Source of the DNA: Planctomycetes bacterium UBA1146
Lineage (GTDB): Bacteria > Planctomycetota > UBA8108 > UBA1146
DNA length: 28,876 bases
Reading direction: 5' to 3'
Assembly: GCA_002311345.1 (NCBI GenBank)
Contig: DCAA01000002.1
Location: forward strand, 173,999-202,874
Of the stretch, positions 22,708 through 28,876 are shown one piece after another. A program made the position numbers and the translations under genes. Numbering within the stretch: position 1 is the first letter of the stretch; the number at the start of each line of letters is the position of its first letter. The notes beneath the pieces were generated by a model. The model had not been told where the DNA came from. It ran no database searches and saw only the letters and a program-made list of their open reading frames with translations.

Positions 22708-24218
22708 ATTTCCTCGGAGCCTGGTCACACCACCTACCCGTGTTGCTGGTCCTCATTCCGCTGATCGGCGCCGTCCTCTCGCCGATTGTCGCCAGAGGAT
22801 CTCGGGGATGGGCCTGGGCGTTTTTGACGATGGTCGCGACCGCGACGGTAGCGCTCGAATTGTTGCTGCGAATCCGCTCGTCGGGACCGATCTCGTACCC
22901 ACTGGGAGGCTGGAATCTACCCTTTGGCATCGAACTATACGTCGATCTCCTCAGTGCCATCATCGCCCTCGTGGTCGCGGGAGTGGGACTGGTCGTCACC
23001 TTCTATGCGCGCACAAGTGTTCGTTTCGAGATCCCCGATGATCGGTTCGGCTTCTTCTGGTCTCTGTGGCTGCTGGCCATCACTGGACTGATCGGCATCG
23101 TGATCACCGGTGATGCTTTCAACCTCTACGTGATGCTAGAAATCTCGTCGCTGACCATCTACGGATTGATCGCCATGGGTCGTATGCGTGACCGACGAGC
23201 CCTCACCGCGGCATTCAATTACCTGATACTTGGATCGATCGGGGCCGCCTTCATCCTCATCGCGATCGGTCTGCTCTATTCCGAGACCGGCACTCTCAAC
23301 ATGGCAGATCTACATCGACGTCTCGGTGCCATCGAGGCCAATGCGACGATCCGCAGTGCGCGGGCATTTCTGCTGGCGGGACTGGGGCTGAAGATGGCAC
23401 TGTTCCCGCTCCACCTGTGGATGCCCGCGGCCTACTCGCGCGCACCCTCTGCCGTCGCCGGCCTGCTTGCCGCCACCGCAACCAAGGTCGGGATCTACAT
23501 GGCGATGCGCTTCTTCTACACCGTCCTGGCCACCGATGAGGGCATCCTCACGGCGCCAAACGTGCTGATCCTGTCGGGCTGTGCCGGCGCAGCGATCGTG
23601 TTCGGATCGGCGACTGCTGCCCGCCAGCGCAGCCTGTCGCTGCTGCTGGCGTTCTCCAGTGTCGCCCAGATCGGCTACATCGTGCTCGGTATGGCGATCG
23701 GGCACAGCGACCCCACCGGCTACGCGATGACCGGCTCCATCTTGCACATCATCAGCCACGCCCTGATGAAAGGTGGGCTGTTCCTGTGCGCAGGGATCTT
23801 CATCTGGCGACTGGGAACCAACGACTTCGACCAGCTCGCCGGGATCGGCCGACGAATGCCCTGGACCAGCGCCGCGGTGGTCGCCGGAGGACTGGGCTTG
23901 ATCGGTGTGCCCGGCACCGCTGGATTCATCAGCAAACTATTTCTTCTGCGCGGCTTGTTCGAGTCAGGGCATCCGCTACTGGCGGTACTGGTACTCACCG
24001 GTTCGGTACTGGCAGCCATCTACACCTGGAGATTCGTCGAGATCGCTTACCTGAAACCGCCAGTCGAGAACGGGCTGGACCACTCCGAGGCTCCTCTGGG
24101 AATGCTGATTCCGGCCTGGATCCTCATCGGTGCCAGCCTTGTCATCGGTTTTTACCCGGGACCGATCATCGAGATCGCTAGCGAAGCTGCCAGTACCCTG
24201 CTGGGAGGATCCGGATGA
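22704..24218 (+). CDS. mrpD: Mrp antiporter subunit D, NuoM-like
   Basis: A 504-residue proton-conducting subunit with about 14 helices. The charged residues for proton movement are present: Glu146 in VMLEISSLTIYG (TM5), Lys230 in GLGLKMALFPLHLWMPAAY (TM7), Lys261 in TATKVGIYMAMR (TM8) and Lys412 in GTAGFISKLFLLRG (TM12). APSAVAGLLAA is the MrpD-type version of the usual P-T-P-V-S motif. The start is TTG at 22704, in a TTGA overlap with mrpC, with AGGAGG nearby. It is the first of three NuoL/M/N-type genes in the operon and the one closest to canonical MrpD. Confidence 0.92.
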   Translation: MNFLGAWSHHLPVLLVLIPLIGAVLSPIVARGSRGWAWAFLTMVATATVALELLLRIRSSGPISYPLGGWNLPFGIELYVDLLSAIIALVVAGVGLVVTFYARTSVRFEIPDDRFGFFWSLWLLAITGLIGIVITGDAFNLYVMLEISSLTIYGLIAMGRMRDRRALTAAFNYLILGSIGAAFILIAIGLLYSETGTLNMADLHRRLGAIEANATIRSARAFLLAGLGLKMALFPLHLWMPAAYSRAPSAVAGLLAATATKVGIYMAMRFFYTVLATDEGILTAPNVLILSGCAGAAIVFGSATAARQRSLSLLLAFSSVAQIGYIVLGMAIGHSDPTGYAMTGSILHIISHALMKGGLFLCAGIFIWRLGTNDFDQLAGIGRRMPWTSAAVVAGGLGLIGVPGTAGFISKLFLLRGLFESGHPLLAVLVLTGSVLAAIYTWRFVEIAYLKPPVENGLDHSEAPLGMLIPAWILIGASLVIGFYPGPIIEIASEAASTLLGGSG

Positions 24219-25672
24219 TCTCCCTGCCTCTACTGGCGTTGCTGATTCCGTTGGTGGGAGCCTTGCTGCCATGGCTATTGCGCAGGTCTCCGACGGTACG
24301 AAACGCCGTCACGTTGCTGATCCCGCTGTTACTGCTGGTGACGGTGGTGAAGATGGTGCCGACAGTGCTAGCACAGGAAGCGATAGAGGTAACGCTCATC
24401 TCGGTCGGACCCGGGCTTTCCTTTGCGCTCGAGGTCGACGCGCTCGGTATGCTGTTTGCCCTGGTCTCCTCGAGTTTGTGGCTCCTCAACAGCCTCTTTT
24501 CCTTCGGCTACATGTATCCGATTCACGGCAATTCTTTCGAAGGTCAGGAACGTTACTGGTCGTGCTTTTCCCTGGCCATCCTGGCCGCCATCGGTATCGC
24601 CTTCAGCGCTAACTTGTTGACACTGTTTTTCTTCTACGAACTGATGACCTTCAGCACCTGGCCGCTGGTGACCCATAGCAAGACCGCAGAGGCGAGACGC
24701 TCGGGACGCATCTATCTCGGCATCCTGCTCGGGTCTTCCACCTTGTTATTGCTGACAGCCATCATCTGGACCTGGATCATCACCGGGACACTCGATTTTT
24801 CCCCCGGCGGGATCCTCGCCAGTTCCGATGCGACCCCGGGTCAGATCTCGATGCTGATCGTTTTGTTTTTCTTCGGAGCCGGCAAGAGTGCCATCTTCCC
24901 GCTGCACCAGTGGCTTCCCAGGGCCATGGTGGCCCCGACTCCGGTCAGTGCACTGCTGCACGCCGTCGCCGTGGTAAAAGCAGGAGTGTTCACGGTACTG
25001 AAGATCGCCACCAGCGTGATCGGTACCGACTTGCTCATCGGCAGCTGGGGTGCGGAGGTGGTCGCCTGGACCGCTGCTTTCACCATCTTGCTGGCCTCGC
25101 TGATCGCACTGACAAGACAGCAGTTGAAGGAACGCCTGGCCTACTCCACCATCAGCCAGCTCAACTACATCGTGCTGGGAGCGGTGGTCGCTTTTCCCGC
25201 AGCCATCGAGGGCGCTTCGTTGCACATCGCCATGCACGCATTTGGCAAGATCACCCTGTTCTTTGCAGCAGGTGCCATCTACGTCGCCAGCCGCAAGACC
25301 AGCGTCGACGAGATGGCAGGAATCGGTCGCCGCATGCCCTGGACGATGACTGCCTTCCTGATCGGTACCGTGAGCGTCATCGGACTGCCTCCGATGTGTG
25401 GCATGTGGAGCAAGTGGCTGCTGGCCGAGGGGATGATTGCCGCCCACCAGTGGGCATTCCTGGGTGCCTTGTTACTGTCGAGTTTGCTCTCCATCGCCTA
25501 CTTGATGCCGATCGCGCTACGCGCCTTCTTCGCAGCCGAATCAGAGGGATCCTCCGAGCATGGCGAGGCGCCCTGGATTTGCCGCATTCCGTTGCTGCTG
25601 AGTGCTGCGGCGTGCCTGGTGCTGTTTCTGTGGCCGGGAGTTTTCGCCCGGCTAGCGGGGATGGTCGGGTGA
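24215..25672 (+). CDS. NuoL/MrpA-N-type proton-conducting subunit
   Basis: A 485-residue membrane protein corresponding to the N-terminal, NuoL-like domain of MrpA. HQWLPRAMVAPTPVSALLHA is the classical signature with His249, and VKAGVF follows with Lys255. Glu142 (FFFYELMTFS), Lys224 (GAGKSAIFPLH) and Lys400 (CGMWSKWLLAEG) complete the proton-transfer set. GYMYPIHGNSFEGQERYW is a further MrpA/NuoL-like marker. It lacks the C-terminal MbhD/E part, which is encoded separately at 21328-21927, so MrpA is split and rearranged. It overlaps mrpD by 4 bp; GGAGGATCCGG before the ATG supplies the ribosome site. Some annotations would call it another subunit D. Confidence 0.88.
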   Translation: MISLPLLALLIPLVGALLPWLLRRSPTVRNAVTLLIPLLLLVTVVKMVPTVLAQEAIEVTLISVGPGLSFALEVDALGMLFALVSSSLWLLNSLFSFGYMYPIHGNSFEGQERYWSCFSLAILAAIGIAFSANLLTLFFFYELMTFSTWPLVTHSKTAEARRSGRIYLGILLGSSTLLLLTAIIWTWIITGTLDFSPGGILASSDATPGQISMLIVLFFFGAGKSAIFPLHQWLPRAMVAPTPVSALLHAVAVVKAGVFTVLKIATSVIGTDLLIGSWGAEVVAWTAAFTILLASLIALTRQQLKERLAYSTISQLNYIVLGAVVAFPAAIEGASLHIAMHAFGKITLFFAAGAIYVASRKTSVDEMAGIGRRMPWTMTAFLIGTVSVIGLPPMCGMWSKWLLAEGMIAAHQWAFLGALLLSSLLSIAYLMPIALRAFFAAESEGSSEHGEAPWICRIPLLLSAAACLVLFLWPGVFARLAGMVG

Positions 25673-25682
25673 GGGGGCCTCG

Positions 25683-25913
25683 ATGAACGATTCACGACTC
25701 AAACGTCTCGGAACCGCGACCATCCTGCTGGCCATCGTTTGCGCCGTGGCACTACTGCTCGATGGCGCGATCGATCGCCATCTCGATACCGAGGCGGAGG
25801 GGCTGTTCGGTTTCTATTGCCTCTATGGTTTCTTCGCCATCGTGGTGCTGGTGTTCCTGTCGAGGATCCTGCGCAGGATCGTTGCCCGGGAGGAGCACTT
25901 CTATGGCGATTGA
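25683..25913 (+). CDS. Small two-helix membrane protein inside the Mrp operon
   Basis: A 76-residue protein that I do not recognise as any standard Mrp subunit. Two membrane helices are evident (about 11-27, ATILLAIVCAVALLLDG; and about 43-62, FGFYCLYGFFAIVVLVFLSR), separated by an acidic loop (DRHLDTEAEG) and ending in a basic then acidic tail (RRIVAREEHFYGD). It starts 10 bp after the NuoL-like gene and overlaps the next gene by 11 bp, so it belongs to the operon. GAGGGGGCC stands before the ATG. It may be an accessory helix pair bridging the second and third large subunits; this is a guess from position only. Confidence 0.75.
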   Translation: MNDSRLKRLGTATILLAIVCAVALLLDGAIDRHLDTEAEGLFGFYCLYGFFAIVVLVFLSRILRRIVAREEHFYGD

Positions 25914-27594
25914 AGGGTTCCATCCGTCATTCGTGTTCCTCATCGGTGCCGTTGTTGCCGCATTGACCCGGGGCAAGATGAGGTCACTGGTGATGGTGGC
26001 GACACCGATCATCTCCTTTGCCTTCCTGCGGGGTCTACCGCTCGGTGACAGTTTCGTCTTCGAGATCGCACAGTGGACCCTCACCTTCAGTCATCGAGAC
26101 GAACTCTCGTGGCTCTTTGGACTGCTGTTCCATCTGGCTGCACTGCTGGCGGTGATCTACTCGCTACACACCCGCAATCGGATGGAGCAAGTGTCTGCTC
26201 TGGTCTACGCGGCGAGCGCCATCGGTGCAGTGCTCGCCGGAGATTTACTGACCCTCTTCATCTGGTGGGAGATGCTGGCGCTGTCCTCGACCTTTGTCGT
26301 CTTCGCGGGTCGCCAGCGCCGTTCGATGGCGATCGGATTGCGGTACTTCGCCTTCCAGATCGTCTCCGGTCTGTGCCTGTTGACCGGGATCTTGCTCTAT
26401 TCCAACTCGGGCATGAGTCTGGAACTGGGGCGGCTCGATCTGACGACACCCGGAACGATGTGGATCCTGCTCGCCTTCGGAATCAAGGCGGGATTTCCGC
26501 TCGTTCACACCTGGATCGTCGACACCTATCCGGCAGCGAGTGCCACAGGGACCGTGTTCCTGTGTGCTTTCACCACCAAGACCGCGGTCTATGCGCTGGC
26601 TCGTTGCTTCCCGGGCACCGAGGAACTGATCATCATCGGTGCCGTGATGACCTGCTTCCCCATCTTCTATGCCATCATCGAAAACGATCTGCGCAAGGTC
26701 CTTTCCTACAGCATGATCAACCAGATCGGCTTCATGGTGGTCGGGATCGGACTCGGAACCGAACTGGCCATCAACGGAGCGGTTGCACACGCCTTCAACG
26801 ATGTGCTGTTCAAGGGGCTGTTGTTCATGTCGATGGGTGCCGTTCTTCATGTCACCGGCAAGAGCCGCGGAACCGACCTCGGCGGCCTGTGGAAAAAGAT
26901 GCCGTGGACGACAGGATTGTGCATCGTCGGAGCCGCCTCCATCTCCGCGGTGCCGCTCTTCAGTGGTTTCGTCAGCAAGTCGATGGTGATGGCGGCAGCG
27001 GTGGAACAAGGACATACATGGCTGTGGCTGATCCTGCTGTTTGCCTCGGCTGGTGTCCTGGAACACGCCGGAATCAAGATCCCCTACTTCGCATTCTTCG
27101 CCCATGATCGCGGACTCGAAGGGCGTGAACCCCCTCGCAACATGTTGCTGGCAATGCTGCTAGGCGCAGGATTGTGCATCCTCATCGGATGCCGCCCAGA
27201 TTTGCTCTACTCGATGTTGCCCTACAACGTTTCCTTCGAACCGTTCACGACCACTCACGTGCTGATCCAGATTCAGTTGTTGCTGTTCGCCTCGATGGCA
27301 GTGGTCGTACTGATGAAAACGGGGACTTATCCGCCTGAGTTAGTGAAGGAAAACCTCGACGTCGACGTGATTCCCCGGCTCGGTGGCAGGGCACTGCTGG
27401 GGTGGCTGCGGGGAACTTTTGCACAAGTGACGACCCGACTGTCGATCACGGTTCTCGAGCGGATCCCGGCCGCCATCGCGGGACCGAGAGGACCCGGTCA
27501 GTGGCAATTGTCCTCGAACTGGCGACTGGTATTACCCGGATTGTTGCTGGTCATGGCGTTGCTGGCGTTCCTGATCGCCAATCTCTACGGCTAA
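25903..27594 (+). CDS. Third proton-conducting subunit, NuoM/N-like
   Basis: A 563-residue, roughly 14-helix antiporter-type subunit. Glu123 (FIWWEMLALSS), Lys195 (AFGIKAGFPLVHTWIVDTYP), Lys226 (CAFTTKTAVYALAR) and Lys359 (FSGFVSKSMVM) occupy the proton-transfer positions. PAASATGTVFLCAFTTKT replaces the P-T-P-V-S loop, as in many proteins annotated Na+/H+ antiporter subunit D. The C-terminal part (from about 480) has a soluble stretch with basic residues before a final helix (LPGLLLVMALLAFLIANLYG). The ATG at 25903 has GGAGG about eight bases before it; an in-frame upstream ATG at 25762 would lie deep in the small membrane gene and is not supported. It is the last operon gene; a hairpin follows 31 bp later. 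Confidence 0.9.
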   Translation: MAIEGFHPSFVFLIGAVVAALTRGKMRSLVMVATPIISFAFLRGLPLGDSFVFEIAQWTLTFSHRDELSWLFGLLFHLAALLAVIYSLHTRNRMEQVSALVYAASAIGAVLAGDLLTLFIWWEMLALSSTFVVFAGRQRRSMAIGLRYFAFQIVSGLCLLTGILLYSNSGMSLELGRLDLTTPGTMWILLAFGIKAGFPLVHTWIVDTYPAASATGTVFLCAFTTKTAVYALARCFPGTEELIIIGAVMTCFPIFYAIIENDLRKVLSYSMINQIGFMVVGIGLGTELAINGAVAHAFNDVLFKGLLFMSMGAVLHVTGKSRGTDLGGLWKKMPWTTGLCIVGAASISAVPLFSGFVSKSMVMAAAVEQGHTWLWLILLFASAGVLEHAGIKIPYFAFFAHDRGLEGREPPRNMLLAMLLGAGLCILIGCRPDLLYSMLPYNVSFEPFTTTHVLIQIQLLLFASMAVVVLMKTGTYPPELVKENLDVDVIPRLGGRALLGWLRGTFAQVTTRLSITVLERIPAAIAGPRGPGQWQLSSNWRLVLPGLLLVMALLAFLIANLYG

Positions 27595-27624
27595 CGAGAT
27601 AACGAGCCGATTCGCCGTCGCTGC

Positions 27625-27653
27625 GTGCAGATCAGCGCTCACCTGATCTGCAC
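27625..27653. terminator. Perfect 10-bp hairpin between the Mrp operon and hemH
   Basis: GTGCAGATCA (27625-27634) and TGATCTGCAC (27644-27653) are perfect inverted copies around a 9-nt loop. The hairpin ends directly beside the hemH stop codon and 31 bp after the third antiporter subunit, so it could end transcription from both sides. No T-tract follows on either strand, so Rho-independent termination would be weak; transcript-end protection is an alternative. Confidence 0.6.
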
Positions 27654-28700
27654 TCAATCGGTCGCATCGATGTGATGCGATAGCGCCTCGGGTGCCATCT
27701 CCACCAGAGCACTGGCCCAGGCCGGCTCGGCATTGAGACACGGAACCAGATCGAACTGCTCGCCACCAGCCTCGAGGAAGACTCTTCGCACACCGATGTC
27801 GATCTCTTCCAGGGTTTCGAGACAATCAGCAACAAAGGCGGGGCAGATGATCTTCAACCGACGCACTCCTTGTTGCGCCAACCTCACCACAGTTGGTTCT
27901 GTGAAGGGTTCCAGCCACGGGTCGTTTCCGAGACGTGACTGGTACGACAGCGACCAGCGCTGCTCGGCGATGGAAAGATCCTCGGCGAGGTGACGGGCTG
28001 AACGTCGCACCTGCGCGCGATAGCACCTAGAGATGGTCGGATGATCTTCAAAACAACAATCCTCACGACTGAGGCAGTGATCTCCATCCTGATCAGCCTT
28101 GGTGATGTGGCGCTCCGGCAGCCCGTGAAAGGAAAAAAGCAGGTGATCCCAGTCCCCTTCCAGATGCGGGCGAGTGTTCTCGGCCAGCACCCGGCGATAG
28201 ATCGGATGGTCGTAAAAAGGTGCCAGAAAGTGTAACCGGGGCGGGTGCTCGAGCCGCGAGGCGACCGAACGTGCCTTTTCCACCGCCGTCTCGTAGGAAC
28301 TCATCGAGTAATGGGGATAGAGCGGGATGACGATCACGCTCCGGACGTCTTGCTGGTGCAGTTGTTCGAGTCCTTTTGCAATCGATGGATTGCCGTAGCG
28401 CATTCCGAGCGCCACGGGACCTTCCCACCGTGTTGCCACCTGCTGCTGGAGCCGCCGCGAAGTGACGACCAGAGGAGATCCTTCAGCGGTCCAGATTTTG
28501 CGGTACGCTTGTGCGGTTTTGCGCGGGCGGGTTCGCAAGATGATGCCCCGGACCAGCAACAGTCTCAGCAGATAGGGACTGTCGATGACCCGCTCATCCA
28601 TCAGGAATTCACCAAGGTACCTGCGAACATCAGCAACCGAGGGAGAATCGGGGGATCCCAGGTTGACCAGCAAGAGACCCGGGTTCTGTTCTGTCGCCAT
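27654..28700 (-). CDS. hemH: Ferrochelatase, with internal four-cysteine insertion
   Basis: A 348-residue enzyme inserting Fe2+ into protoporphyrin IX (last step of protoheme synthesis) in the cytosol or at the inner membrane. LLLVNLGSPDSPSVADVRRYL at the N-terminus, IPLYPHYS, FSFHGLPERH with the invariant His192, and FVADCLETLEEI with the conserved Glu295 are all present. Between His192 and the next conserved block lies GDHCLSREDCC with Cys209, Cys215 and Cys216, plus Cys226 in SRCYRAQ. A group of four Cys within one internal segment is known from ferrochelatases of the Myxococcus type, where they hold a [2Fe-2S] cluster. AAGGAG precedes the ATG. It lies 18 bp after an outer-membrane barrel gene on the same strand, probably co-transcribed. 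The enzyme identity is firm; the cluster is inferred. Confidence 0.95.
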   Translation of the reverse strand: MATEQNPGLLLVNLGSPDSPSVADVRRYLGEFLMDERVIDSPYLLRLLLVRGIILRTRPRKTAQAYRKIWTAEGSPLVVTSRRLQQQVATRWEGPVALGMRYGNPSIAKGLEQLHQQDVRSVIVIPLYPHYSMSSYETAVEKARSVASRLEHPPRLHFLAPFYDHPIYRRVLAENTRPHLEGDWDHLLFSFHGLPERHITKADQDGDHCLSREDCCFEDHPTISRCYRAQVRRSARHLAEDLSIAEQRWSLSYQSRLGNDPWLEPFTEPTVVRLAQQGVRRLKIICPAFVADCLETLEEIDIGVRRVFLEAGGEQFDLVPCLNAEPAWASALVEMAPEALSHHIDATD

Positions 28701-28718
28701 GCACTCCTTTGAACTGGA

Positions 28719-28876
28719 TCAGTAACTGTATCCGAAGCCGACATGCATCGCGTCGGCATAAGTCCCGTACCCAAGATCCACGATCCAGCCGCCACCGAGT
28801 TGCAGCAGAGAACCGAAGGTGGCATGGAATCCCCGGTCCTTGTCTCCCTTGTAGTGGTAGTAGCCTGTCGGACTCA
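28719..28876 (-). CDS. Outer-membrane beta-barrel protein, C-terminal fragment
   Basis: Only the last 51 residues are inside the window; the gene continues past the right edge. The piece begins SPTGYYHYKGDKDRGFHATF and ends MHVGFGYSY with a terminal Tyr. Alternating hydrophobic strands (FHATFGSLLQL, WIVDLGYGTYA) joined by short turns, plus the aromatic last residue, are the pattern of the final strands of outer-membrane barrels recognised by BamA. The family cannot be named from this part. The stop lies 18 bp before the hemH ATG, in the same direction. Confidence 0.7.
   Translation of the reverse strand, partial: SPTGYYHYKGDKDRGFHATFGSLLQLGGGWIVDLGYGTYADAMHVGFGYSY

Noticed and set aside
1..28876. 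Mobile elements, CRISPR arrays, tRNA and rRNA genes
   Set aside because: I saw no transposase or integrase motifs, direct-repeat arrays, or recognisable RNA genes on either strand; intergenic space is too small for most.

Overview
The window is a 28.9 kb, moderately GC-rich piece of a Gram-negative, aerobic, proteobacterium-like chromosome. Outer-membrane proteins (DUF1302, DUF1329, a C-terminal beta-barrel fragment), a FadE-type acyl-CoA dehydrogenase and an LABN-domain protein all point to a diderm. A gammaproteobacterium is one reading. A different lineage (for example myxobacterial-like) is possible because the ferrochelatase has a four-cysteine insertion and the dinB promoter carries a GAAC-N4-GTTC palindrome rather than the CTGT-N8-ACAG box of enterics. 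I cannot fix the taxon from sequence alone. Genes are tightly packed with strong Shine-Dalgarno sequences, and TTG starts are frequent (six likely cases). I saw no rRNA, tRNA, insertion sequence, integrase or CRISPR array.

Layout. (1) 1-8572: the 3' part of fadE (plus strand) meets, tail to tail, a minus-strand operon read DUF1302 -> DUF1329 -> YCF48-like propeller -> RND/MMPL transporter. The four proteins plausibly form an envelope system that moves a hydrophobic substrate. A strong intercistronic hairpin lies between DUF1329 and the propeller gene. (2) 8904-11044: a hotdog thioesterase, and a convergent two-gene minus-strand operon of a crotonase-fold isomerase/hydratase and an HSDL2-like short-chain dehydrogenase. 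Together with fadE these give the region an acyl-CoA flavour. (3) 11103-13491: a DinB-type Y-family polymerase behind a promoter with an SOS-box-like palindrome, then a nitrilase-superfamily hydrolase. (4) 13576-17876: a four-gene MacAB-like ABC exporter (adaptor, ATPase, two different permeases). (5) 17983-19070: a soluble polyprenyl-phosphate-type GT2 and a small LABN membrane protein, facing an EamA/DMT permease.

(6) 20182-27594: ten tightly overlapping plus-strand genes form an Mrp/Mbh-like cation/proton antiporter. The order (E, F, G, MrpA-C-terminal/MbhD-E, B, C, D, then NuoL-like, a 76-aa membrane protein, and a third NuoM/N-like subunit) follows the archaeal Mbh membrane module more than the ABCDEFG order of Bacillus Mrp. 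All three large subunits keep the TM5 Glu and the TM7, TM8 and TM12 lysines used for proton transfer. This is the most unusual system in the window. (7) 27654-28876: hemH and, upstream of it on the minus strand, the C-terminal strand segment of an outer-membrane beta-barrel protein cut by the window edge.
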